A stretch of 64,000 nucleotides of DNA from Microbacterium esteraromaticum (GTDB lineage: Bacteria > Actinomycetota > Actinomycetes > Actinomycetales > Microbacteriaceae). The notes under the pieces were generated by a model. That model saw nothing but the letters and a program-made list of their open reading frames with translations, had not been told where the DNA came from and made no database searches. Shown piece by piece: positions 1 through 8,305 of this stretch. Within the stretch, counting starts at the first letter, position 1, and each line of letters starts with the position of its first letter. Position numbers and translations under genes: made by a program. The DNA lies in contig NZ_FUKO01000012.1 in the NCBI RefSeq assembly GCF_900163815.1, positions 124,001-188,000 of the forward strand, given 5' to 3'.

Positions 1-298
1 GGTGAGTCTTGCCGACGCCGAACCCGCCGTCGAGGTAGAACCCGGGCTTCATCGGCGTCTCCTTCGGCGCACGCCGGAAGAACCCGCCCTTCTTCGCCGG
101 TTCGCTGCGCCCGGCGAACCGCTGCAGCAGCTCTTTCGCCGCCTCCTGAGACGGGTACGCCGGATCGGAGCGATAGCTCTCGAACGTCGCCGAATCGAAC
201 TGCGGCGGCGGCACGAGGCTCGCCAGCATCTCGGCTCCGGTCACGGAGGGCGTGCGTTCGGTGAGGTGCACGACACCGGTGCGAGTCTGCTGTGTCAT
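1..298 (-). CDS. zapE: Cell division protein ZapE (AFG1-like ATPase), N-terminal part only
   Basis: Reading leftward from an ATG at 298, the frame stays open to the window edge and gives the first 99 residues. It ends in a Walker A motif, GGFGVGKTH (residues 91-99), preceded by PGFYLDGG, which is typical of the AFG1/ZapE P-loop ATPases. ZapE is a peripheral ATPase linked to Z-ring function in proteobacteria, and its role in actinobacteria is less clear. The C-terminal two thirds lie outside the window. An AGGA-type ribosome site lies just upstream of the ATG. The gene is divergent from the sulfurtransferase at 450. Confidence 0.85.
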   Translation of the reverse strand, partial: MTQQTRTGVVHLTERTPSVTGAEMLASLVPPPQFDSATFESYRSDPAYPSQEAAKELLQRFAGRSEPAKKGGFFRRAPKETPMKPGFYLDGGFGVGKTH

Positions 299-449
299 CA
301 GGTTCCTGAGGTCATAGTGTTGCGATCCGGATGCCGGTCTGCCAGAAGGGATCTATCGTCAATAGGGACGGCTCAACTTTACGCCGTCGCCGCACCATCC
401 CCGCGCGCCGCTCATGAGTGCAGCGCGCGCCGCATCCAGAGGAGCAACT

Positions 450-1346
450 GTGACCGTCGAGCACGACACATCATCCGCAAAGTTCGCCGAGTACACCGAG
501 CCTGGGCGCCTCGTCACCACTGAGTGGCTCGCCACCAACCTGGGAAAACCGGGCCTGGTGGTCGTGGAGTCCGATGAAGACGTTCTTCTGTACGAGACCG
601 GGCACATCCCTGGTGCGGTGAAAGTCGACTGGCACACCGAGCTGAACGACCCCGTCGTGCGCGACTACGTCGACGGCGCGGGCTTCGCCGAACTGCTCAG
701 CGGCAAGGGCATCAGCCGCGATGACACGGTCATCATCTACGGCGACAAGAACAACTGGTGGGCCGCCTACGCACTCTGGGTGTTCTCGCTGTTCGGCCAC
801 GAAGACGTGCGTCTTCTCGATGGCGGCCGAGACAAGTGGATCGCCGAGGGCCGCGAGCTGACTACCGAGAAAACCGCGCGTCCCACCACGCAGTACCCGG
901 TCGTCGAGCGTGACGACTCGGTGCTGCGCGCGTACAAGGAAGACGTGCTGGGGTTCATCGGCAACGGTCCGCTTATCGACGTCCGCTCGCCGGAGGAGTA
1001 CTCGGGCGAGCGCACCCACATGCCCGCGTATCCAGAGGAGGGCGCTCTGCGCGGCGGGCACATCCCCACAGCGCAGAGCGTGCCGTGGTCGCGTGCCGTC
1101 GCCGAAGACGGGGGCTTCAAGCCCCGTGCCGAGCTCGAGCAGATCTACCTGGGCGACGCAGGCCTGAAGGCGGGCGATGACGTCATCGCATACTGCCGTA
1201 TCGGCGAGCGTTCCAGCCACACCTGGTTCGTGCTGCAGCACCTGCTCGGTTTCGAGAACGTGCGCAACTACGACGGATCCTGGACGGAATGGGGCAGTGC
1301 CGTGCGTGTGCCGATCACCACCGGCACCGAACCCGGTTCGTTCTGA
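450..1346 (+). CDS. Thiosulfate/3-mercaptopyruvate sulfurtransferase (tandem rhodanese)
   Basis: A 298-residue protein with two rhodanese domains (about 20-140 and 160-290). The catalytic loop CRIGERSSH has its active cysteine at residue 249. The arginine-containing six-residue loop is the kind found in CysA/SseA thiosulfate sulfurtransferases, which move sulfane sulfur from thiosulfate to cyanide or thiols. An ATG at 414 is in frame, but I prefer the GTG at 450 because AGAGGAG lies 6 bases before it and the protein then starts [12 protein letters not shown], as is usual in the family. The SufE-like gene follows after 19 bases, suggesting a small sulfur-handling operon. Confidence 0.9.
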   Translation: MTVEHDTSSAKFAEYTEPGRLVTTEWLATNLGKPGLVVVESDEDVLLYETGHIPGAVKVDWHTELNDPVVRDYVDGAGFAELLSGKGISRDDTVIIYGDKNNWWAAYALWVFSLFGHEDVRLLDGGRDKWIAEGRELTTEKTARPTTQYPVVERDDSVLRAYKEDVLGFIGNGPLIDVRSPEEYSGERTHMPAYPEEGALRGGHIPTAQSVPWSRAVAEDGGFKPRAELEQIYLGDAGLKAGDDVIAYCRIGERSSHTWFVLQHLLGFENVRNYDGSWTEWGSAVRVPITTGTEPGSF

Positions 1347-1365
1347 ACATGGAAGAATTGCAGGG

Positions 1366-1797
1366 ATGACTGACACGCACGTTCCCGAAACCCTCGCCGA
1401 GTTCCGCGACGAGTTCCTCGAGCTCCCCGAAGGCGACCGCCTGGAGCTTCTGCTCGAGTTCGCGAACGAGCTGCCCCCGGTGCCCGACCATCTCGCCGAC
1501 CACCCCGAGATGTACGAGCGCGTCGCTGAATGCCAGTCCCCCGTGTTCATCAACATCGAAGTCACCGACGGCGTCGTCGCCATGCACGCGACGGCGCCGC
1601 CGGAGGCGCCCACGACACGCGGGTTCGCCAGCATCCTCGCGCAGGGCATCACCGGGCTGAGCCCCGACGAGGTGCTGGCGATCCCGAACGACTATCCGCA
1701 GAGCATCGGCCTCACCCGGGCCGTTTCGCCGCTGCGCATCGGCGGGATGACCGGCATGCTCATGCGAGCGAAGAACCAGGTCATTCAGAAGCGCTGA
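1366..1797 (+). CDS. SufE-family sulfur acceptor protein
   Basis: A 143-residue protein matching the SufE/CsdE fold. The conserved cysteine is residue 56 in the motif ECQSPVF, and the C-terminal part carries the RIGGMTGML stretch. SufE accepts persulfide sulfur from a cysteine desulfurase and passes it on for Fe-S cluster assembly. It follows the sulfurtransferase by 19 bases, as is common in actinobacteria, so it may receive sulfur in that context rather than in a suf operon. A weak AAGAAT box lies 7 bases before the ATG, so part of its transcription could be leaderless. Its 3' end overlaps the convergent hydrolase by 17 bases. Confidence 0.85.
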   Translation: MTDTHVPETLAEFRDEFLELPEGDRLELLLEFANELPPVPDHLADHPEMYERVAECQSPVFINIEVTDGVVAMHATAPPEAPTTRGFASILAQGITGLSPDEVLAIPNDYPQSIGLTRAVSPLRIGGMTGMLMRAKNQVIQKR

Positions 1798-2950
1798 GCC
1801 CCTGGGCTTTCGTCCAGTCCGTGATAGCCGCAGTCCACCCGGTCTGGTCATAGTTCCAGAGCTTGGTGTGCCGCGCGACCGTGAACGTCGGCATGGTGAC
1901 CAGATCCGGTCGAGCGGCGGCGAGGGCATGGGACGCATCCGACGGCACGAAACCGTCGTCGTCGCTGTGCAGGATGAGAATCGGCGCATCGAGTTCGGAT
2001 GCCCGCGCGACCATATCGAGGCGGTCGAAGGCGATGGCATGCTCTGAGCCGCTGAGTCGGGCGGTGACCAGATTCCCGAGCGCACCCATCGCCATTGCCG
2101 GCAACGGCTCGCGCAGGCCCGCTTCTCTGGCCTGGAAACGCAGCACCGTGCGCCAATCCACGACCGGAGAGTCGAGCACCAGCGCGGCGATCGCCTCGCG
2201 GTTGTCGGATGAGACCGCAACCTGCAGTGCGATCGCACCACCCATCGACCAGCCCATCAGCACGACGCGCTCGGCGCCATGTCGCAGTGCGTACCCGATC
2301 GCCGCATCCACGTCGCGCCATTCCTCCGCGCCGAGCGCGTAGCTTCCCCCGCGCGAGCGCGGAGCCTCACCGTCGTTGCGGTAAGAGACCACGAGCGTCG
2401 TCAGCCCGAGCGCATGGAACACCGGCACCGCGCGCAGGCACTCAGAACGAGTCGTGCCTCTTCCGTGCACCTGAATGACCCAGGTCGCCGAGGCCGCATC
2501 CGCTGGCGCAACCGGGAACAGCCATGCCGGGCACGGGCCTGCGGGTGACCCGATGAGCACACTCTCCCATGGCAGGTGCAGTTCGCTCGGAGTGACGTAG
2601 TACCACCCGCTGAACGCGGCATCGCGGTCGACGCGCGCGCCGGTCTCGACCTGTGTGAGCAGTTTGCGACGAACCTTCTTCGCATCGACGCTGAGCACCG
2701 CACCGAGCTTGACGTATCCGTAGGTGCCCGTCGTGAACAGACCGTAGCGGCCCGGCAGCTCGGTGTCGGGGGTGCGATCGAGCTCGATCGTCTGAGCACC
2801 GGTGTCCACCGCGAGAATGTGCGTATCGTTGCGTCTTTCGGCCGGGGTGACCACTCGCCGCGCGGTCGCGAACACTGCGAAGGCGACCGCCGCGCCTGCG
2901 GCGATCACAGCGGGGACGGCGATGGCTACGGCGTGCCTGAGACTCTTCAT
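1781..2950 (-). CDS. Alpha/beta hydrolase with N-terminal membrane anchor
   Basis: A 389-residue protein. Residues 8-30 form one hydrophobic segment (AVPAVIAAGAAVAFAVF), probably an uncleaved anchor or signal. The C-terminal half is an alpha/beta hydrolase with nucleophile Ser235 in GWSMGG, an acid in the LHSDDDGFVP region and a histidine near residue 370 (ARHTKLW). The oxyanion region is VHGRGTT. Esterase or peptidase-like activity is likely, but the substrate is unknown. The ATG at 2950 has a strong AGGAGG site. The gene is divergent from the DUF3000 gene with only 25 bases between the starts. Confidence 0.8.
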   Translation of the reverse strand: MKSLRHAVAIAVPAVIAAGAAVAFAVFATARRVVTPAERRNDTHILAVDTGAQTIELDRTPDTELPGRYGLFTTGTYGYVKLGAVLSVDAKKVRRKLLTQVETGARVDRDAAFSGWYYVTPSELHLPWESVLIGSPAGPCPAWLFPVAPADAASATWVIQVHGRGTTRSECLRAVPVFHALGLTTLVVSYRNDGEAPRSRGGSYALGAEEWRDVDAAIGYALRHGAERVVLMGWSMGGAIALQVAVSSDNREAIAALVLDSPVVDWRTVLRFQAREAGLREPLPAMAMGALGNLVTARLSGSEHAIAFDRLDMVARASELDAPILILHSDDDGFVPSDASHALAAARPDLVTMPTFTVARHTKLWNYDQTGWTAAITDWTKAQGLSASE

Positions 2951-2963
2951 CGCCTCCTGACTC

Positions 2964-2969
2964 TAGCCT
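2964..2969 (+). promoter_or_regulatory. -10 box (TAGCCT) of a probable leaderless promoter
   Basis: TAGCCT lies 6 bases before the GTG start at 2976, with no Shine-Dalgarno sequence between. The spacing puts the transcription start at or next to the GTG, the usual leaderless arrangement in actinobacteria. Confidence 0.55.
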
Positions 2970-2975
2970 GTCCAG

Positions 2976-3557
2976 GTGAGCGCACACTCGGATGCCGCAG
3001 GCCTCTTCGACGTCGCAGCGGCAGAGCTGCGTGAGACGTCGTTCCGGAAGGACATCGTCGTGCGCGAGATCCCCGCTCCCGCGGGGCTCGCCCCCTTCGC
3101 TCTCGCCTTCGCCGCCGATGTGCGGCCCGACGACCACGGGGACTCGGCATACGGCACGGGACGCTTCGTCCTCCTGCATGACCCTGAGGAGCCGGCAGCG
3201 TGGGCAGGCACCTGGCGGATCGTCGCCTTCGCGCAGGCCCCGCTCGAACCCGAGATCGGCACCGATCCGCTGCTCGCCGACGTAGCCTGGTCCTGGCTCG
3301 TCGACGCACTCGACTCCCGTGATGCTGGATACCACACGGCCTCCGGCACGTCCACGACAATGCTCTCCAAGGGCTTCGGCGGACTCGCTGAAGAGGGTGA
3401 CGGCGCGCAGATCGAATTGCGGGCCTCGTGGACTCCGGCCGCTCCCCTGCGCCCGCATGTGGAAGCATGGGCAGAATTGGTGGGGATGCTGGCAGGGCTG
3501 CCACCTGGATCAGAAGATGTCGCCGTTTTCGGCGCGAGGAGGAGCGGACGTGGCTGA
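2976..3557 (+). CDS. DUF3000 domain-containing protein
   Basis: A 193-residue protein of the actinobacterial DUF3000 family, recognised from its overall sequence (ELRETSFRKDIVVREIPAP near the start, the WAGTWRIV core, and a C-terminal WAELVGMLAGLPPGS). No catalytic motif is visible and the function is unknown. It overlaps the start of ribonuclease D by 8 bases, the usual gene pair in Microbacteriaceae, which suggests joint translation. Cysteine is absent and there are no membrane segments. The GTG start is probably leaderless. Confidence 0.85.
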   Translation: MSAHSDAAGLFDVAAAELRETSFRKDIVVREIPAPAGLAPFALAFAADVRPDDHGDSAYGTGRFVLLHDPEEPAAWAGTWRIVAFAQAPLEPEIGTDPLLADVAWSWLVDALDSRDAGYHTASGTSTTMLSKGFGGLAEEGDGAQIELRASWTPAAPLRPHVEAWAELVGMLAGLPPGSEDVAVFGARRSGRG

Positions 3558-4743
3558 ATACTCCGTGATCGGCGACCACACGGAGTTCGAGAACGCCGCG
3601 CGCGTCCTGGCAGCAGGGACCGGTCCGGTCGCCGTAGACGTCGAGCGCGCCTCTGGCTACAAGTACTCGCAGCGCGCGTACCTGGTGCAGGTTTTCCGCC
3701 GGGATGCCGGAGTCTTCCTCTTCGACCCACCCGCCATCGGCGACTTCACCGCGCTGGAAGACGCGATCGGCGGTCTCGAGTGGGTCTTTCACGCCGCGAG
3801 CCAGGATCTGCCTTCGCTGCGCGAACTCGGTCTGGAGCCGGCAAGCATCTTCGACACGGAGCTTGCCTCGCGCCTGCTCGGCAGCGACGGGTTCGGATTG
3901 GCCGCGGTCGTCGAGCATGCCCTGGGCATCACCCTGGCGAAAGCGCATTCGGCCGCGGACTGGTCGACCAGACCTCTGCCGGATCCCTGGTTGGAGTATG
4001 CAGCCCTCGACGTGCTGCACCTGATCGACGTGCGCGACGTGCTCACGCAGAAGCTGGAGGACTCAGAGAAGTCCGAGATCGCGCACCAGGAATTCATGGC
4101 CACGCTGACTCGAGCACCGAAGCCGCCCCGCGAAGAGCCCTGGCGGCGCTTGAGCGGCCTGCACAAGGTGCGCGGCGCACGCCAACTGGCCGTGGCTCGA
4201 GAGCTGTGGAACGCCCGCGAAGCATACGCCGAGCAGATCGATGTCGCGCCCGGCCGACTGGTTCCAGACCGCTCGCTTCTCGCGGCAGTGATCGCCGCAC
4301 CGCAGTCGAAGCAGGCGTTGGCTGGGCTGAGCGAGTTCCACGGGCGAGCCAGCCGTACGCAGCTCGACCGGTGGTGGGATGCCATCGAACGCGGCCGGGC
4401 ATCGGAGCAGCTGCCACGAGAGCGGGTGCCCAGCGACGCACTGCCGCCTCCGCGCTCCTGGTCGGACCGCAACCCGGAAGCCGATCTGCGCCTGAAAGCC
4501 GCTCGCCCTGTCGTGGAGGAAGTGGCCGAGCAGCTGCACATGCCGACCGAGAATCTGCTCACCCCGGATCACCTGCGCCGCGTGGCGTGGAACCCGCCGG
4601 AGCTGACGGCCGACGGCGTGGGTGCTGCGCTCGAAATGCTGGGTGCTCGACCCTGGCAGATTGCGCATACTGCACAGAAGATCGCGGAAGCTTTTGTAGA
4701 TGCACCGCAATCCGCGTCGGATCCGGACGAGACTGCTTCGTAG
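3550..4743 (+). CDS. rnd: Ribonuclease D (HRDC-domain 3'-5' exonuclease)
   Basis: A 397-residue DEDD-family exonuclease. The acidic residues appear in VDVERA (Asp and Glu, about 30), HAASQDL (Asp, about 85) and YAALDVLHL (Asp, about 150). An HRDC domain occupies about 205-290 (WRRLSGLHKVRGARQLAVAREL), as in RNase D, which trims tRNA 3' ends and other RNAs. A longer in-frame reading begins at 3319, but the GTG at 3550 overlaps the DUF3000 gene by 8 bases and gives the normal family N-terminus. Coupled translation with the preceding gene is likely. Confidence 0.9.
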   Translation: MAEYSVIGDHTEFENAARVLAAGTGPVAVDVERASGYKYSQRAYLVQVFRRDAGVFLFDPPAIGDFTALEDAIGGLEWVFHAASQDLPSLRELGLEPASIFDTELASRLLGSDGFGLAAVVEHALGITLAKAHSAADWSTRPLPDPWLEYAALDVLHLIDVRDVLTQKLEDSEKSEIAHQEFMATLTRAPKPPREEPWRRLSGLHKVRGARQLAVARELWNAREAYAEQIDVAPGRLVPDRSLLAAVIAAPQSKQALAGLSEFHGRASRTQLDRWWDAIERGRASEQLPRERVPSDALPPPRSWSDRNPEADLRLKAARPVVEEVAEQLHMPTENLLTPDHLRRVAWNPPELTADGVGAALEMLGARPWQIAHTAQKIAEAFVDAPQSASDPDETAS

Positions 4744-4816
4744 GTTCAACCCAACCGATTCCGCCGCGAGATGGCGCACTCCTAGGCTGGGGTCAATCCC
4801 AACCAATGGAGGCAGA

Positions 4817-6022
4817 GTGGCCGAGATCTCGGACGTCTACTTCGTCGATGGAGTGCGCACCCCCTTCGGGCGCGCCGGCGAAAAGGGCATGTACTGGAAC
4901 ACCCGCGCTGATGACCTCGCTGTAAAGGCGACCATCGGCCTGATGGAGCGCAACGATGCCGTCCCCGCGGACCGCATCGACGATGTCGCCATCGCCGCAA
5001 CCTCGCAGACCGGAGACCAGGGCCTCACGCTCGGTCGATCGGTGGCGATCCTCGCGGGCCTGCCCAACACGGTTCCCGGCCTCGCCGTCGACCGCATGTG
5101 CGCAGGCGCGATGACGAGCGTGACCACGATGGGCGCCTCTATCGGCTTCGGCATGTACGACTTCGCCATCGCCGGCGGCGTCGAGCACATGGGACACCAC
5201 CCCATCGGCAGCAACGCCGATCCGAACCCCCGCTTCGTCGCCGAGAAGATGGTCGACCCCGCGGCCCTCGATATGGGAGTCACGGCCGAGCGCATCTTCG
5301 ATCGCTTCCCGCACCTCACCAAAGTGCGCTCCGACCGCTTCGGCATGCTGAGCCAGCACAAGGTGCAGGCCGCCTACGACGCAGGCAAGCTCCAGCCAGA
5401 TCTCGTTCCGGTGGCCATCAAGGGCGCTGACGGCGCCTGGGGCCTCGCGACCGAAGACGAGGGACGCCGTCCGCAGACCACCATGGAAGATCTCGCCGGT
5501 CTGAAGACGCCGTTCCGTCCGCATGGACGTGTCACGGCCGGCACCTCCTCGCCGCTCACCGATGGCGCGACGATGTCGCTGCTCGCGGGCAGCGGCGCGG
5601 TGAAGGAGTTCGGTCTCTCCCCCAAGATGAAGATGGTCTCGTTCGCGTTCGCGGGCGTGCAGCCGGAGATCATGGGAATCGGACCGATTCCGTCCACCGA
5701 GAAGGCGCTCAAGAAGGCGGGCCTCACGATCGCCGACATCGGCTTGTTCGAGCTGAACGAAGCATTCGCCATCCAGGTGATCTCGCTGCTCGACCACTTC
5801 GGCATCGCCGATGACGATCCGCGTGTCAACCAGTGGGGCGGCGCGATCGCGGTCGGCCACCCTCTCGCGGCCACCGGCGTCCGGCTGATGATCCAGCTCG
5901 CGGCCCAGTTCGCCGAGCGACCTGACGTGCGCTACGGCCTCACCGCGATGTGCGTGGGGCTCGGCCAGGGTGGCTCGGTCATCTGGGAGAACCCGTTCTA
6001 CGACGGCAAGAAGAGGAAGTAA
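4817..6022 (+). CDS. fadA: Acetyl-CoA acyltransferase (beta-oxidation thiolase, FadA-type)
   Basis: A 401-residue thiolase. The acylation cysteine is residue 95 in DRMCAGAM, and the other signature motifs NEAFAIQ, GHPLAATG and CVGLGQGG are intact. It cleaves 3-ketoacyl-CoA with CoA in fatty-acid beta-oxidation. The GTG at 4817 has GGAGG 5 bases upstream, and a TAGGCT -10-like box at 4783-4788 gives a short leader. The FadB-like gene follows after 6 bases, so the two form a classical fadAB-type operon, with the thiolase gene first as in many actinobacteria. Confidence 0.92.
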   Translation: MAEISDVYFVDGVRTPFGRAGEKGMYWNTRADDLAVKATIGLMERNDAVPADRIDDVAIAATSQTGDQGLTLGRSVAILAGLPNTVPGLAVDRMCAGAMTSVTTMGASIGFGMYDFAIAGGVEHMGHHPIGSNADPNPRFVAEKMVDPAALDMGVTAERIFDRFPHLTKVRSDRFGMLSQHKVQAAYDAGKLQPDLVPVAIKGADGAWGLATEDEGRRPQTTMEDLAGLKTPFRPHGRVTAGTSSPLTDGATMSLLAGSGAVKEFGLSPKMKMVSFAFAGVQPEIMGIGPIPSTEKALKKAGLTIADIGLFELNEAFAIQVISLLDHFGIADDDPRVNQWGGAIAVGHPLAATGVRLMIQLAAQFAERPDVRYGLTAMCVGLGQGGSVIWENPFYDGKKRK

Positions 6023-6028
6023 GCGGGC

Positions 6029-8185
6029 ATGACGAACATTTCCGAGCAGTACGCGAACGTCGACTTCTCCCCCATCATGGCGCTCGCCGATGACGAGGTG
6101 ATCACGCACTCCCCCGTGCGTGACATCCGTCTTGCGTCAGGCAAGGTCCTGGCCCTCATCACGCTCGACAACGGGCGCGACCACACCCGTCCGAATACGC
6201 TCGGCCCCGCCACGCTGGTCGAGCTCGGTGAGACGCTCGATTCGTTGAAGGCGCGCGCCGCCGCCGGCGAGATCCAGGCCGTCGGCATCACCGGCAAGCA
6301 GTACATCCTGGCTGCCGGAGCCGATCTGTCCGACATCAGTCGCGTCGGGTCGAAAGACAATGCGCGCCTGATCGCGCAGCTCGGCCACAAGGTCATCGGC
6401 TCGCTGTCCGAGCTCGGCGTGCCGTCGTTCGCCTTCGTCAACGGCCTCGCGCTCGGTGGGGGCATGGAGATCGCACTGAACTCCACGTACCGCACCGTGG
6501 ACGCATCGGCGGCCGCGCTGGCTCTCCCCGAGGTGTTCCTCGGCATCATCCCCGGCTGGGGCGGCGCCTACCTGGTGCCGAACCTCATCGGCATCGAGAA
6601 CGCCCTCGAAGTCGTCATCTCCAATCCGCTCAAGCAGAATCGGATGCTCAAGCCGCAGCAGGCCTTCGAGCTCGGTCTGATGGACGCGATCTTCTCGGCG
6701 TCGAACTTCCTCGAGAACTCGCTCAGCTGGGCAGACGCCGTGCTCGGCGGCAAGAAGGTCGAGCGCAAGAACGAGCCGGGGAAGATCGAGCGGACCGTGA
6801 AGTGGCCGATCGCCATCAAGATGGCACGGACCATGCTGGAGTCCAAGATCGGCACCGTTCCGCTCTCGCCATACGCAGCGCTCGAGCTGCTGGACAAGGC
6901 GAAGAGCGGCACCAAGGCCGAGGGCTTCGCGCGTGAAGACGAAGCGCTCGCCGAACTCGTCACCGGCGACCAGTTCGCCGCATCCATGTACGCCTTCGAT
7001 CTCGTGCAGAAGCGTGCGAAGCGTCCTGTCGGTGCCCCCGACAAGGCGCTGGCGAAGAAGGTCACCAAGGTGGGCATCATCGGGGCCGGGCTCATGGCGA
7101 GCCAGTTCGCGTTGCTGTTCGTGCGCCGGCTGCAGGTGCCCGTGCTGATCACCGACCTCGACCAGGCACGCGTCGACAAGGGCGTCGCCTACATCCACGA
7201 GGAGATCGGCAAGCTCGAGGCGAAGGGCCGTCTCGACGGCGACACCGCCAACAAGCTGCGCTCGCTCGTGACCGGAACGACAGACAAGTCGCTGTATGCG
7301 GACTGTGATTTCGTGATCGAGGCGGTGTTCGAAGAGGTCGGCGTCAAGCAGCAGGTGTTCGGCGAGATCGAGAAGATCATCGCTGAGGATGCCATCCTGG
7401 CCACGAACACGTCATCGCTCTCAGTCGAGGAGATCGGCGCGAAGCTCGCTCACCCCGAGCGGCTCGTCGGCTTCCATTTCTTCAACCCGGTGGCCGTCAT
7501 GCCGCTGATCGAGATCGTGAAGACCCCGCACACCAGCGAAGCGGCGCTGTCGACCGCGTTCGTCGTCGCCAAGGGCCTGGGCAAGAACGCGGTGCTCACC
7601 GCTGACGCCCCCGGCTTCGTGGTGAACCGTCTGCTGGCCAAGGTCATGGGCGAAGCCGCGCGGGCGGTCTACGAGGGAACACCGATCGTCGATGTCGAGA
7701 AGGCCTTCGGCCCGCTCGGCCTGCCGATGGGTCCGTTCCAGCTGATCGACCTCGTCGGCTGGAAGGTCGCCGCGCACGTGCAGGACACGATGGCCCAGGC
7801 ATTCCCCGCGCGCTTCTACGCCAACGAGAACTTCCATGAGTTGGCGCAGCTCGACCAGGTCGTGGAGAAGGACAAGGGCGGTCGCATCACCGGCTGGACG
7901 AAGTCGGCCGAGAAGGCGCTCAAGGGCAATATCGGGTCTGCCCCGGCATCGGCCGAGACGATCCTGCGTCGGGTGCAGGACGGCCTTGCACAGGAGATCC
8001 AGATGATGCTCGATGAGGGCGTGGTGCCCGAGGTCGAAGACATCGACCTCTGCCTCATCCTCGGTGCGGGCTGGCCGTTCATCGATGGCGGAGCTTCGCC
8101 GTACCTCGATCGTGAGGGCGCCTCCGAGCGCATCTTCGGCAAGACGTTCCACAATCCGCCGATCCGCGGTATCGCGCACAGCTGA
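6029..8185 (+). CDS. fadB: Fatty-acid oxidation multifunctional protein (enoyl-CoA hydratase / 3-hydroxyacyl-CoA dehydrogenase)
   Basis: A 718-residue fusion. Residues 1-200 are a crotonase domain (oxyanion-hole stretches AAGADLSD and GLALGGGMEIAL, acid in PEVFLGIIPGWGG). Residues 345-530 form the NAD-binding dehydrogenase domain, starting with GIIGAGLMAS and carrying NTSSLS and the catalytic HFFNPVAVMPL. Residues 530-700 are the C-terminal helical dehydrogenase domains. It carries out the hydration and NAD-dependent oxidation steps before the thiolase encoded 6 bases upstream. The NAD loop reads GLMAS instead of the more usual GTMGAG, a mild variation. Length is normal for FadB/FadJ. Confidence 0.92.
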   Translation: MTNISEQYANVDFSPIMALADDEVITHSPVRDIRLASGKVLALITLDNGRDHTRPNTLGPATLVELGETLDSLKARAAAGEIQAVGITGKQYILAAGADLSDISRVGSKDNARLIAQLGHKVIGSLSELGVPSFAFVNGLALGGGMEIALNSTYRTVDASAAALALPEVFLGIIPGWGGAYLVPNLIGIENALEVVISNPLKQNRMLKPQQAFELGLMDAIFSASNFLENSLSWADAVLGGKKVERKNEPGKIERTVKWPIAIKMARTMLESKIGTVPLSPYAALELLDKAKSGTKAEGFAREDEALAELVTGDQFAASMYAFDLVQKRAKRPVGAPDKALAKKVTKVGIIGAGLMASQFALLFVRRLQVPVLITDLDQARVDKGVAYIHEEIGKLEAKGRLDGDTANKLRSLVTGTTDKSLYADCDFVIEAVFEEVGVKQQVFGEIEKIIAEDAILATNTSSLSVEEIGAKLAHPERLVGFHFFNPVAVMPLIEIVKTPHTSEAALSTAFVVAKGLGKNAVLTADAPGFVVNRLLAKVMGEAARAVYEGTPIVDVEKAFGPLGLPMGPFQLIDLVGWKVAAHVQDTMAQAFPARFYANENFHELAQLDQVVEKDKGGRITGWTKSAEKALKGNIGSAPASAETILRRVQDGLAQEIQMMLDEGVVPEVEDIDLCLILGAGWPFIDGGASPYLDREGASERIFGKTFHNPPIRGIAHS

Positions 8186-8190
8186 CCCAC

Positions 8191-8255
8191 CCGCTCCGGT
8201 ACGAGTTCGTGTCGCTCCCAGCCTCTGGGAGCGACACACGCTCATACCGGAGCGG
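8191..8255. terminator. Long inverted repeat (31-base arms), probable bidirectional terminator or interspersed palindrome
   Basis: Left arm 8191-8221 and right arm 8225-8255 pair at 27 of 31 positions around the loop CCT. The inner 13 base pairs (ending CGCTCCCAG) and the outer 11 (CCGCTCCGGTA) are perfect. The repeat sits between the convergent fadB-like and GMC oxidoreductase genes, where a two-way terminator is expected. It is much longer than other hairpins in the window and lacks a clear T-tract. Confidence 0.6.
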
Positions 8256-8305
8256 TGATCGGTTGCGGGAACAGCAGTCGGTCGGGCGGTGGAGGGGGCG
8301 GATGC

